Source: Streptomyces sp. Sge12 (GTDB lineage: Bacteria; Actinomycetota; Actinomycetes; Streptomycetales; Streptomycetaceae). From it: DNA of 64,000 nucleotides. Made by a program: the position numbers and the translations under genes. The notes beneath the pieces are model-generated. The model was not told the origin of the DNA and searched no databases. It saw only the letters and a program-made list of their open reading frames with translations. Shown piece after piece: positions 43,792 to 52,073 of the stretch (position 1 is its first letter; each line of letters starts with the position of its first letter). Where the stretch lies: contig NZ_CP020555.1 of NCBI RefSeq assembly GCF_002080455.1, positions 2,914,001 to 2,978,000 of the forward strand. The letters are read 5' to 3'.

Positions 43792-43818
43792 GGGAATGAT
43801 TGCGGCCTACACTTCGTT
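43792..43818 (+). promoter_or_regulatory. SigR-type promoter for a 50-codon ORF
   Basis: GGGAAT (43792-43797), 18 nt and GTT (43816-43818) match the SigR consensus exactly, 42 nt upstream of the start of the 50-codon ORF. The surrounding 30 bp are locally A/T-rich (GTCGAAAAATTTCC), unlike the rest of the region. Confidence 0.72.
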
Positions 43819-43859
43819 GACACAGTGCAAGGAGAAACACTGACGAAGGGAGAAGCCCC

Positions 43860-44012
43860 ATGCGCTTCGAGATTCTGCGCCTGGACGACGTCAACGGGTC
43901 CGCCGTGGACAGCACCGTCGTCGACGCGGCCTCCGTCAACCGGATCGTGCAGCACGCCGCAGCCGTCGGCCAGCGCATTCTGATCCGACCGGCCGAGAGT
44001 GCGTCCTGCTGA
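43860..44012 (+). CDS. 50-residue protein with SigR-type promoter, unknown function
   Basis: The ORF starts at ATG 43860 behind GAAGGGAGAAG and ends at TGA 44010-44012. It encodes MRFEILRLDDVNG through ILIRPAESASC. It looks like a small folded alpha/beta protein with a helix (AASVNRIVQHAAAVG), and its only Cys is the last residue. Transcription from an exact SigR-type promoter suggests a role in thiol or disulfide stress; this is inference. A strong terminator follows. It is too short for many gene finders. Confidence 0.78.
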   Translation: MRFEILRLDDVNGSAVDSTVVDAASVNRIVQHAAAVGQRILIRPAESASC

Positions 44013-44034
44013 CGCATCGCACGAAGAACGTTCG

Positions 44035-44064
44035 CGCCCCCGCACCGATCCCGGTGCGGGGGCG
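44035..44064. terminator. Bidirectional terminator before marC
   Basis: A 13-bp perfect stem (CGCCCCCGCACCG and its complement) with a 4-nt loop separates the 50-codon ORF from the convergent MarC gene. Confidence 0.85.
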
Positions 44065-44124
44065 TTCGCATGAGCGGGCGCGCGGCAGCCGGCGCGCAGG
44101 GCGCGGGCGCCGGCTCCGCGGGCG

Positions 44125-44730
44125 TCAGGCGCCGCGGACGACCTGGAGCACGCCGTTGATGATCTGCTGGACGGCGATCGCCGAGAGCATCATGCCCGCG
44201 AGCCTGGTGACGAGGACGACGCCGCCGTCCTTGATGACCCGGATGATCACGAGCGAGTAGCGCATCGTGATCCACAGCACGACGTGCATGGCGGCGATCG
44301 CGGCCCAGACCGAGACCTGTCCGGCAGCGCCGTCCGCCTTCTGCACGGCCAGGATGACGGACACGATGGCACCGGGCCCGGCCAGCAGCGGCATGCCCAG
44401 CGGGACCAGGGCGACGTTCACGTCCTTGGTCTGCTTCGGCTCGTCGGTCTTGCCGGTGAGCAGGTCCAGCGCGATGAGGAGGAGCAGCAGACCACCGGCG
44501 ATCATCAGCGCCGGGACGGAGACGTGCAGGTAGTCCAGGATCTGCTGGCCGCAGATGCCGAAGACCGCGATGACACCGAAGGCCACGCAGACGGCCTGCC
44601 AGGCCATGCGGCGCTGCACCTTGACGGGGCGGCCGGAGGTCAGGGCGAGGAAGATCGGCGTGATCCCCGGGGGGTCCATAATCACAAAAAGGGTGAGAAA
44701 AAGGGATCCGAAGACGGCGAAATCAAACAC
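44125..44730 (-). CDS. MarC family integral membrane protein
   Basis: The 201-residue protein has six membrane helices and the MarC-family landmarks FVIMDPPGITPIFLALT near the N-terminus and PLGMPLLAGPGAIVSVI in the middle. MarC proteins are ancient inner-membrane proteins, once linked to multiple antibiotic resistance, but with no proven transport substrate. GTG 44730 starts with a modest AAGG 9 nt upstream. The PHP gene lies 76 bp upstream on the same strand. Confidence 0.9.
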   Translation of the reverse strand: MFDFAVFGSLFLTLFVIMDPPGITPIFLALTSGRPVKVQRRMAWQAVCVAFGVIAVFGICGQQILDYLHVSVPALMIAGGLLLLLIALDLLTGKTDEPKQTKDVNVALVPLGMPLLAGPGAIVSVILAVQKADGAAGQVSVWAAIAAMHVVLWITMRYSLVIIRVIKDGGVVLVTRLAGMMLSAIAVQQIINGVLQVVRGA

Positions 44731-44806
44731 AGTGATGCCTTGCAGGAGAGAGGGGTGTCGCGAAGAAAAGAAGGGGGGACGGGTGGAGCGGGCCGGATCC
44801 GGCCGG

Positions 44807-45670
44807 TCAGCGCTCGCGTCCGCCGGCGCCCGGCACCGGGAAGGCCCCGGTCGCGCGGCGCGTGATCTCGCCGTAGATCTCGGGGTCGGTCGTGTACTCG
44901 CCGAGGCGGCAGGTCTTGCGGCTGCCGTGGTAGTCGCTGGAGCCGGTCGTCAGCAGGCCGAGCTCGGCCGCCAGGCCGCGCAGCCGCGCACGGGTGTCGG
45001 TGTCGTGGTCCATGTGGTCCACCTCGATGCCGTCCAGGCCCGCACCGGCGAGTTCGGCCAGCGTCGACTCGGACACGCAGCGGCCGCGCTTGACCGCGGC
45101 GGGGTGGGCGAGGACGGTGACGCCGCCGGCCGCCTTGACCAGGCGCACGGCCTCGAAGGGGTCGAGTTCGTGCTTCTCGGCGTACGCGCGGCCGCCGTCG
45201 GCCAGCCAGTCCGGCGTGAAGGCGTCCGAGACGGTGTCCACGACGCCCAGTTCGACGAGGGCGGTGGCGATGTGCGGCCGCCCGACCGAGCCGTCACCGG
45301 CGATCCGCGCCACCTGCTCCCAGGTGACGTCGACGCCGAGGTCCTGGAGCTTGCCGACCATGGTCCGGGCGCGCGGGGTGCGGTCGTCGCGGACGAGCTC
45401 CCGCTCCCGGGCGAACTCGGGCTCCTCGGCGTCGAAGAGGTACGCCAGCATGTGCACGCCGACGCCGTCGAGTCGACAGGAGAGTTCGGCCCCGGTCACC
45501 AGCGTCAGCCCGGCGGGCAGGGCCGCGATCGCCTCGCCGTGCCCGCGTACGGTGTCGTGGTCGGTCAGCGCCACCACGTCCAGCCCGGCGCCGGCGGCGG
45601 CCAGCACCAGCTCGGCGGGGGTGTCCGTACCGTCGGAGGCCGTGGAGTGGGCGTGCAGGTCGATGCGCAC
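44807..45670 (-). CDS. PHP-domain metal-dependent phosphoesterase
   Basis: The 287-residue protein has the PHP metal ligands: RIDLHAHSTASDG at the N-terminus, LTDHDTV, GAELSC, LAHPAA and the C-terminal SSDYHGS. Relatives of this size (TrpH/RNase AM, YciV type) degrade nucleotides or RNA 5' ends, or phosphoesters, using three metals. The start GTG 45670 has GGAG 7 nt upstream. It is preceded by the DUF6758 gene on the same strand. Confidence 0.9.
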   Translation of the reverse strand: MRIDLHAHSTASDGTDTPAELVLAAAGAGLDVVALTDHDTVRGHGEAIAALPAGLTLVTGAELSCRLDGVGVHMLAYLFDAEEPEFARERELVRDDRTPRARTMVGKLQDLGVDVTWEQVARIAGDGSVGRPHIATALVELGVVDTVSDAFTPDWLADGGRAYAEKHELDPFEAVRLVKAAGGVTVLAHPAAVKRGRCVSESTLAELAGAGLDGIEVDHMDHDTDTRARLRGLAAELGLLTTGSSDYHGSRKTCRLGEYTTDPEIYGEITRRATGAFPVPGAGGRER

Positions 45671-45732
45671 AGCCTGGCTCCATGGATCGGACGAACGGGG
45701 GACGCTCCAGGATAACCGGGCGGAGGGACCCC

Positions 45733-46377
45733 TCAGGCAGGTCCCAGGATGCGCGGGCTCAGGGCCCCGCACGGAAGGAGCTCGACCTCGGCGCCCGCGT
45801 CGCGCAGGTCGGTGAGGACGAGCTCGTCGTACATCAGCAGGCCTGACTGCTCCGGCCAGACGATCGCCCAGAGCCACAGGCCGCGCGCCTCGCCGGCGAA
45901 GACGGCCCGGTCGTCCGGGCCGTCGTTCACGTGCCACAGCGGTGTGGGGCGGCCGGCGGCCACCACCTTGGCGTGGGGCGGCGCCGAGACGTTGATGGAC
46001 GAGCCGGGGTCGAGGCCGTCGATGCCCGCGTACCGCGCGCCGAGGCCCACGCCCAGTTCCTCCGCGATCAGCAGCAGCTCTCCGATGCCGCCCAGCGGTC
46101 CGGGGCCGGAACAGGCCACCGCCGTCGCCCGCCCGCCGCTGCGGTCGTCACCGGCGGACGCGACCCCCGTGAACAGCCACCCCACCGGAAGCGGCCACGG
46201 CATCCACACGGGCACCCGGGCCCGGTGCGCCACCACGCTCAGACCTTCGACGCTGGGCGGGATGACGGGTTGCAGGGGGTGGACAGCACCGTGCACCACA
46301 CACTGCCAGGAGTCGGAGAAGAGTCCGGGCGCCCTGACCCGTCCGCCGCACTTCGGGCAACTTGGTTCACCCCTCAT
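45733..46377 (-). CDS. DUF6758 family protein
   Basis: The 214-residue protein opens with a zinc-ribbon half (EPSCPKCGGRVRAPG; WQCVVHGAVH) followed by a mixed alpha/beta region rich in Gly/Trp. It matches DUF6758, a conserved actinobacterial family of unknown function in the same order with a PHP gene and a SUFU-like gene. ATG 46377 is the natural start. No membrane segment is visible. Confidence 0.75.
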   Translation of the reverse strand: MRGEPSCPKCGGRVRAPGLFSDSWQCVVHGAVHPLQPVIPPSVEGLSVVAHRARVPVWMPWPLPVGWLFTGVASAGDDRSGGRATAVACSGPGPLGGIGELLLIAEELGVGLGARYAGIDGLDPGSSINVSAPPHAKVVAAGRPTPLWHVNDGPDDRAVFAGEARGLWLWAIVWPEQSGLLMYDELVLTDLRDAGAEVELLPCGALSPRILGPA

Positions 46378-46437
46378 AGGAAGCCACGCTCCTCCCCGCC
46401 CGGCCCCCCGTCAAGGCACGCTCACCCGTCCGGGCTG

Positions 46438-47022
46438 TCAGTCCAGTGCGACAGCGGTACGCAAAGGGTCCCTCAGGTCCGTCCCGCGCGCGAGCCAGCG
46501 CTCCTGGAGGGCGGCGGCCCCGTGCACGCGCTTCCAGGCCGCCTCGTTCGCCGTCATCGGCAGCAGGGGCAGGAAGTGCACCGGGTCCATGGGCTCGTCG
46601 AGCTCCAGGTCCTCGACCAGACCGCCCGGTTCCGCCACGAGCACCGAGCTGAAGGGGGCCCCGTCCCAGAGCGGCTCGCCCACGTCCAGCGAGGCGCCGG
46701 GGGCCACGATCAGGCCCTCCACCTGCGGGGACGCGGCCAGCACCGCGAGCGGGCGCAGGAGTTTGTCCGTGGCCGCCAGCCCGGCCCGTACGGTCAGCAC
46801 CAGCTCGGCGCGCGGGCCCCGTACGGGGTCGGCGACCACGGCGGTCGGATCGGTCATCGGATGCGCGGACATCCCCAGGGTCGCGTACCGCACGAGGTCG
46901 CCCTCGGCGAAACGGAGTACCTCGATGCGGTCGGTGCCCAGGAAGGTGACGGCGGCGCGTGCGTCGGGTTCACCGAACGCCGTCCGCAGCCGGGCCTCCA
47001 CAAGAGCCAGAATTTCTGCCAT
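46438..47022 (-). CDS. Suppressor-of-fused (SUFU) domain protein
   Basis: The 194-residue protein fits bacterial SUFU-domain proteins: residues 20-160 include VRYATLGMSAHPM, LVLTVRAGL and FLPLLPMTANEAAWKR. Members are often linked to toxin immunity or unknown roles; no toxin gene is adjacent here. A -10-like TATGCT ends 6 nt before ATG 47022, with no ribosome-binding site, so the mRNA may be leaderless. It is divergent from corA. Confidence 0.75.
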   Translation of the reverse strand: MAEILALVEARLRTAFGEPDARAAVTFLGTDRIEVLRFAEGDLVRYATLGMSAHPMTDPTAVVADPVRGPRAELVLTVRAGLAATDKLLRPLAVLAASPQVEGLIVAPGASLDVGEPLWDGAPFSSVLVAEPGGLVEDLELDEPMDPVHFLPLLPMTANEAAWKRVHGAAALQERWLARGTDLRDPLRTAVALD

Positions 47023-47412
47023 GAAGCGAGCATAGAACTCGTATCAGCCGGGTAAAGGGCGGGTCTTGACCATCCGTCGGCTGATAGTGTTGACAGCTGT
47101 CCGGGGCCGCACGCAGAAGCGGTGTCTCAGTGCCCCGACGACAGGACGTCCCTCACGGGGGACCGGCCGGAGGAGGTGGGGCTGCGGTGGACCGAAGTCG
47201 ATCGTGCAGTACCAATCGCTCTTCCACTTCTGTGACGGGCGCATCCCGCCCCCTTTGATCCGCTCGATCCCCCTGATCCGCTGATCAGTAGAAGAGCGAC
47301 GGCAGAACGTTGTCCTCCCGTCCTGTTCCCTCCCCCTGCTCGGGCCTGCCCGCCCGCGGTGGAGGGTCTCCCACCCGTACGGTCCGCAGCCGTGCGCGAG
47401 AAGGAGCCTGCC
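47023..47412. other. Divergent region and possible structured corA leader
   Basis: No credible gene lies in this 390 bp. It holds the SUFU promoter and a plus-strand leader with two inverted repeats: TATCAGCCG/CGGCTGATA (47042-47050, 47078-47086) flanking a TTGACC, and TCGCTCTTC/GAAGAGCGA (47216-47224, 47291-47299). The corA ribosome-binding site AAGGAG is at its end. A metal-responsive leader is possible but unproven. Confidence 0.5.
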
Positions 47413-48528
47413 ATGTCGATGCTGCCCTACCTGCGTGCGGCCGTACGTCCGTCCCTGCGCAGGGCCACCCCCGTACAGCCCGGCTACGACACCACCCGCG
47501 ACCCGTCGGCGAGCAGCGCGGTGGTCGACTGCGCCGTGTACCGGGGCGGGCGCCGGATGCTGGGTCCGGCCTGTCTGACGCCCCGTGAGGCGATCCGCCG
47601 GGTCCGCGAGGACGGCGGATTCGCCTGGATCGGCCTGCACGAGCCGACCGAGGCCGAGTTCGCCGGGATCGCCGCCACCTTCGGACTGCACCCGCTGGCC
47701 GTGGAGGATGCGGTCCACGCGCACCAGCGTCCGAAGCTGGAGCGCTACGACGACACCCTCTTCACCGTCTTCAAGACGATCCACTACGTCGACCACGCCG
47801 AACTGACCGCCACCAGCGAGGTGGTGGAGACCGGCGAGGTGATGTGCTTCACCGGCCCCGACTTCGTCATCACCGTCCGGCACGGCGGGCAGGGCTCCCT
47901 CAAGGGGCTGCGCCACCGTCTCCAGGACGACCCCGACCTCCTCGCCAAGGGCCCCTCGGCGGTCCTGCACTCCCTCGCCGACCACGTCGTCGACGGCTAC
48001 ATCGCGGTCGCCGCGGCGGTGCAGGACGACATCGACGAGGTGGAGAGCGAGGTGTTCGCGGCCCCCGCCAAGGGCAGTGCGCGCGGCGGCGACGCGGGCC
48101 GCATCTACCAGCTCAAGCGCGAGGTACTGGAGTTCAAGCGGGCGGTCTCGCCGCTGCTGCGGCCGATGGAGCTGCTGAGCGAGCGGCCGATGCGGCTGGT
48201 GGACCCGGACATCCAGAAGTACTTCCGGGACGTCGCCGACCACCTGGCGCGGGTGCACGAGCAGGTCGTGGGCTTCGACGAACTGCTGAACTCGATCCTC
48301 CAGGCCAACCTCGCGCAGGCGACGGTCGCCCAGAACGAGGACATGCGCAAGATCACCTCCTGGGCGGCGATCATCGCCGTGCCGACGATGATCTGCGGGG
48401 TGTACGGCATGAACTTCGAGCACATGCCCGAACTGCACTGGCGCTACGGCTATCCGATGGTGATGGCCGCGATCGCCGCCTCCTGCTTCACGATCCACCG
48501 CGCGCTGCGCCGCAACGGCTGGCTCTGA
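47413..48528 (+). CDS. corA: CorA magnesium/cobalt transporter
   Basis: The 371-residue protein has the long cytoplasmic alpha/beta domain of CorA (WIGLHEPTEAE, HPLAVEDAVHAHQRPK), a long stalk helix and two C-terminal membrane helices with the signature YGMNFEHMPEL, which forms the selectivity loop. It works as a homopentamer that imports Mg2+ (also Co2+, Ni2+). ATG 47413 has AAGGAG 6 nt upstream. The upstream region of about 330 bp could carry a regulatory leader. M. tuberculosis Rv1239c is the equivalent. Confidence 0.93.
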   Translation: MSMLPYLRAAVRPSLRRATPVQPGYDTTRDPSASSAVVDCAVYRGGRRMLGPACLTPREAIRRVREDGGFAWIGLHEPTEAEFAGIAATFGLHPLAVEDAVHAHQRPKLERYDDTLFTVFKTIHYVDHAELTATSEVVETGEVMCFTGPDFVITVRHGGQGSLKGLRHRLQDDPDLLAKGPSAVLHSLADHVVDGYIAVAAAVQDDIDEVESEVFAAPAKGSARGGDAGRIYQLKREVLEFKRAVSPLLRPMELLSERPMRLVDPDIQKYFRDVADHLARVHEQVVGFDELLNSILQANLAQATVAQNEDMRKITSWAAIIAVPTMICGVYGMNFEHMPELHWRYGYPMVMAAIAASCFTIHRALRRNGWL

Positions 48529-48591
48529 CCCGGGCCGCCCGTCCCCCGGACGCCCGCTCGCGCGTACCGGCGGAACGCCTACCCTGTCGGC

Positions 48592-49101
48592 ATGACTCTC
48601 AGCACGCTCGACCTGGCCCTCGTCGAGGAGGCCACCAAGAAGTCCGGCCTGATCTGGGTGCGCGGCGGCGGGGCCGACCGCGCCCTGTGGCACGCCTGGG
48701 TGGAGGGCGCGGCCCACGTGCTGGGCGACGGGCCCGGCGAGCAGCCGTTCCCCGGGCTGGCGGACGGTGCGACCGCCGAGGTGACCGTACGGAGCAAGGA
48801 CAAGGGCGGCCGGCTGGTGGCCTGGACGGCGACGGTACGGGAGATCGCGCCCCGCAGCGAGGAGTGGACGGCGGCGGTCGCCGAGCTCAAGGGCAAGCGG
48901 CTGAACGCGCCCGACTCGGAGAACATGACGGAGCGGTGGGCCCGGGAGTGCCGGCTGCTGCGGCTGGAGCCGGAGGCGGTCCGGGACCGGCTGCCGGACG
49001 GCTCGCTGGTCGCGGCCCCGCTGCCGTCCCCGGCGACGACCCGCCGGGCCATCCCGGCGGGCCTGCCGAAGCTGCTGCTGAAGCGCAGGAAGACGGCCTA
49101 G
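48592..49101 (+). CDS. Conserved hypothetical protein
   Basis: The 169-residue product has no recognisable catalytic motif. It has an N-terminal helix (TLDLALVEEATKKSG), a beta-rich middle (ATAEVTVRSKDKGG, LVAWTATVREI) and a basic tail (KLLLKRRKTA). The middle could be a split-barrel of the flavin/pyridoxamine-oxidase type, but this is a weak guess. A -10-like TACCCT ends 6 nt before ATG 48592, so leaderless expression is possible. Its stop overlaps the stop of the convergent lipoprotein gene in the tetramer CTAG. Confidence 0.7.
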   Translation: MTLSTLDLALVEEATKKSGLIWVRGGGADRALWHAWVEGAAHVLGDGPGEQPFPGLADGATAEVTVRSKDKGGRLVAWTATVREIAPRSEEWTAAVAELKGKRLNAPDSENMTERWARECRLLRLEPEAVRDRLPDGSLVAAPLPSPATTRRAIPAGLPKLLLKRRKTA

Positions 49102-49889
49102 GGCTTGGTCGGGTTCGCGCCCTGGCCGGAGCCCTTGGAGGGGGCCGGGGCGGAGCCGGCGCCCTGGTCCTTGGTCGTGGGCAGCTGGGACCCGTAGTCG
49201 ACCGTCTGGTCCTGCGCGGGCGCCTCCAGCGGGAACGTCTTGCCCCACTCCGCCAGTTCCACCCGGCCGGCGCCGCCCGCCCGCTCCATCATCAGCGGGT
49301 ACGGGGTCCCCTCCAGCGAGACCGACAGCTTGCCGCCCTTGCCCTCGTTCGCCGTGACCTGGACCGCGCGGGTGTGCCCGACCTTGGTGTACGAGCCCTT
49401 GGCGAGCTTGCCCTCCAGTCCGAGCAGCCCGTCCAGCAGCACGTCCATGTCGGTGAAGCCGCGGAACTGCTTGTACGAGGGGTCGCCCTCGGGCACCTTC
49501 ACGTACTTGTCGCCGAGCTTGCCGGCCGAGTCGGACTGGCCCCAGAACGCCGCGCTCGCCTTCAGGTACAGCTGCTCCCCCACGCGCAGCAGCTGGAAGG
49601 TGTCGTCCTTCGACTTCACCTCGCCCGAGCCGCCGTCCGCCTTCAGCCGCATGTCGAGCGTGAAGGACTTGCCGCCGCTGACCAGGGTGCCGGACAGGTG
49701 CACCGAGTCGGCCTCCGTGGCGGCCGCCCTCGCCTTCGCCTCGATCTTGTCGGCGGAGAGCTTGCCGACGCCGTTCGTGCCCTCGTCGGGATCGTCCCCG
49801 CAGCCCGTACCGGTGACGGCGAGGCCTGCGCACAGCGCACCGATGAAGGCGGCCCGGCGCAGCCGCGCGGCAGGGAAGTAGGCGGTCAC
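49098..49889 (-). CDS. Secreted lipoprotein, LppX/LprG-like
   Basis: The 263-residue protein has a signal peptide ending LAVTGTGCGDD (lipidated Cys near residue 30). A beta-rich domain follows (VHLSGTLVSGGKSFTLDMRL, GEQLYLKASAAFWG, KYVKVPEG) like actinobacterial LppX/LprG-type lipoproteins that carry lipids or act as solute receptors. The tail is Pro/Gly/Ala-rich. GTG 49889 has GAGAGG 10 nt upstream. The lipid cargo, if any, is unknown. Confidence 0.8.
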   Translation of the reverse strand: MTAYFPAARLRRAAFIGALCAGLAVTGTGCGDDPDEGTNGVGKLSADKIEAKARAAATEADSVHLSGTLVSGGKSFTLDMRLKADGGSGEVKSKDDTFQLLRVGEQLYLKASAAFWGQSDSAGKLGDKYVKVPEGDPSYKQFRGFTDMDVLLDGLLGLEGKLAKGSYTKVGHTRAVQVTANEGKGGKLSVSLEGTPYPLMMERAGGAGRVELAEWGKTFPLEAPAQDQTVDYGSQLPTTKDQGAGSAPAPSKGSGQGANPTKP

Positions 49890-50076
49890 GGGTGGGTGCC
49901 TCTCGTCGGTCGTCTGCGAGCAGCAGGCAGCGTACCCGCCCGTAGGCTTCGTCCCGCGACCGCGCCCCGGTGTGCACCGGCCCCCGGGCGGACCGCCCCA
50001 CCAGGACGCTTGGCCGCGGCACGGGCTAGCCTGAGGGGCGGCACGACTCTTGATCGACGCTCTAGGAGGCGCTCGG

Positions 50077-51348
50077 ATGGTTGCAGGCGCCCCGCGGATC
50101 TTCGTCTCGCATCTGTCGGGTGTGCCCGTCTTCGACCCCAACGGCGACCAGGTCGGCCGGGTCCGCGACCTCGTGGCGATGCTCCGGGTCGGCGGCCGTC
50201 CGCCGCGACTGCTGGGCCTGGTGGTCGAGGTCGTCAGCCGGCGCCGGATCTTCCTGCCGATGACCCGGGTCACGGGTGTGGAGTCCGGGCAGGTCATCAC
50301 CACCGGTGTCGTCAACATGCGGCGCTTCGAGCAGCGCCCGACCGAACGCCTGGTCCTGGGCGAGCTGCTGGACCGGCGGGTGACGCTGGTCGCGAGCGGC
50401 GAGGAGGTCACCGTCCTGGACGTGGCCATCCAGCAGCTGCCGGCCCGCCGGGACTGGGAGATCGACCGCATCTTCGTACGGAAGGGAAAGTCGGGGGCGC
50501 TGCGCCGGCGCGGCGAGGCCCTGACGGTGGAGTGGTCGGCGGTGACGGGCTTCTCGCTGGAGGAGCACGGGCAGGGCGCCGAGAACCTGGTCGCCACCTT
50601 CGAGCAGATGCGCCCGGCCGACGTGGCGAACGTGCTGCACCACCTGACGCCCAAGCGGCGCGCCGAGGTGGCCAACGCCCTCGACGACGACCGGCTCGCG
50701 GACGTGCTGGAGGAACTGCCGGAGGACGAGCAGGTGGAGATCCTCGGCAAGCTGAAGGAGGAGCGCGCCGCCGACGTCCTGGAGGCGATGGACCCCGACG
50801 ACGCGGCCGACCTGCTGTCCGAGCTGCCGGAGGACGACAAGGAGCGGCTGCTGACGCTGATGCAGCCGGACGACGCGGCCGATGTGCGCCGCCTGCTGTC
50901 CTACGAGGAGAACACCGCGGGCGGTCTGATGACCACCGAGCCGATCGTGCTGCGGCCGGACGCGACGGTCGCGGACGCGCTGGCCCGCGTACGGCAGGCG
51001 GACCTGTCGCCCGCGCTGGCGGCCCAGGTGTACGTGTGCCGGCCGCCGGACGAGACGCCGACGGGCAAGTACCTGGGCACGGTGCACTTCCAGCGGCTGC
51101 TGCGGGACCCGCCGTTCACGCTGGTCAGCTCCATCGTGGACACGGACCTGCCGCCGCTGCGGCCGAACGCCTCGCTGCCCGCGGTGACCACGCACCTCGC
51201 CGCCTACAACATGGTGGCGGTGCCGGTGGTCGACGAGAGCGGCTCGCTGCTGGGCGCGGTGACCGTGGACGACGTACTGGACCACCTGCTGCCGGACGAC
51301 TGGCGGGAGACGGACTTCCATTCCGAGGAGGCCGTGGGTGGCCACTGA
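50077..51348 (+). CDS. PRC-barrel / MgtE-N / CBS protein without a transport domain
   Basis: The 423-residue protein starts at ATG 50077 (AGGAGG upstream). It has an N-terminal PRC-barrel-like part (VSHLSGVPVFDPNGDQVG), an MgtE N superhelical domain (about 175-270; DDAADLLSELPEDD) and two CBS domains (about 275-415; MTTEPIVLRPDATVADAL). The MgtE membrane domain is absent, so it is probably a Mg2+- or nucleotide-sensing regulator rather than a transporter. Its last codons overlap the start of the DUF1003 gene by 11 nt. Confidence 0.88.
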   Translation: MVAGAPRIFVSHLSGVPVFDPNGDQVGRVRDLVAMLRVGGRPPRLLGLVVEVVSRRRIFLPMTRVTGVESGQVITTGVVNMRRFEQRPTERLVLGELLDRRVTLVASGEEVTVLDVAIQQLPARRDWEIDRIFVRKGKSGALRRRGEALTVEWSAVTGFSLEEHGQGAENLVATFEQMRPADVANVLHHLTPKRRAEVANALDDDRLADVLEELPEDEQVEILGKLKEERAADVLEAMDPDDAADLLSELPEDDKERLLTLMQPDDAADVRRLLSYEENTAGGLMTTEPIVLRPDATVADALARVRQADLSPALAAQVYVCRPPDETPTGKYLGTVHFQRLLRDPPFTLVSSIVDTDLPPLRPNASLPAVTTHLAAYNMVAVPVVDESGSLLGAVTVDDVLDHLLPDDWRETDFHSEEAVGGH

Positions 51349-52030
51349 GCGAGGACGCTTCGACCGGGGGCGGGGCGAGCAGGCGCGCGAGCGGCGCCGT
51401 GAGCAGATCCGGGAGCGGCGCGAGCAGGCGCGGATGCAGGCCCGCGAGCACGGGCTGGCGGCGGACGCGGCGGAACGTTCCGGCGAAAGACCGGCGAAGC
51501 CGTCGAGCACCGGGTCGAGCGCGCTGACGCGCTCGCGGGTGCGCCTGGACCAGCCGCGCGCGCCGCGCCGGTCGCTGCTGCCCGAGTACGACCCGGAGGC
51601 CTTCGGGCGGCTCTCGGAGCGGGTGGCGCGGTTCCTGGGCACCGGACGGTTCATCGTCTGGATGACCCTGGTCATCATCGTCTGGGTGCTGTGGAACATC
51701 TTCGCGCCGGACGGCCTGCGGTTCGACCCGTACCCGTTCATCTTCCTGACGCTGATGCTGTCGCTCCAGGCCTCCTACGCGGCCCCGCTGATCCTGCTCG
51801 CGCAGAACCGGCAGGACGACCGCGACCGGGTCACGCACGAGCAGGACCGCAAGCAGAACGAGCGGTCCATCGCCGACACGGAGTACCTGACGCGGGAAAT
51901 CGCCGCCCTGCGGATGGGCCTGGGCGAGGTCGCCACGCGCGACTGGATCAGGTCCGAGTTCCAGGACCTGATCAAGGAGATGGACGAGCGCCGTCTATTC
52001 CCCGCCGAACGTGATGAAGGCGACCGCTGA
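51338..52030 (+). CDS. DUF1003 membrane protein
   Basis: The 230-residue protein begins with a long Arg/Glu/Gln-rich helical region (residues 1-60, many RREQ words, possible coiled coil). Two membrane helices (FIVWMTLVIIVWVLW and FIFLTLMLSLQASYAAP) and a short C-terminal helical region follow. It fits DUF1003, whose function is unknown but which often lies next to MgtE-type genes. GTG 51338 overlaps the upstream gene and is preceded by GAGGAGG, so translation is coupled. Confidence 0.88.
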   Translation: MATERGRFDRGRGEQARERRREQIRERREQARMQAREHGLAADAAERSGERPAKPSSTGSSALTRSRVRLDQPRAPRRSLLPEYDPEAFGRLSERVARFLGTGRFIVWMTLVIIVWVLWNIFAPDGLRFDPYPFIFLTLMLSLQASYAAPLILLAQNRQDDRDRVTHEQDRKQNERSIADTEYLTREIAALRMGLGEVATRDWIRSEFQDLIKEMDERRLFPAERDEGDR

Positions 52031-52073
52031 CGGGCTTTCCTGCGGCCTGCTGCCGAGCCGTACCATCGGGTAC

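Noticed and set aside
47050..47100. TTGACC/TAGTGT as a vegetative corA promoter
   Set aside because: The spacing between the hexamers is only 13 nt, too short for a standard promoter.
47044..50022. A 992-codon open frame on the minus strand opposite corA
   Set aside because: It has low-complexity Arg/Gly/Pro composition and overlaps corA, which has an excellent start and a GMN motif; it is a shadow frame.
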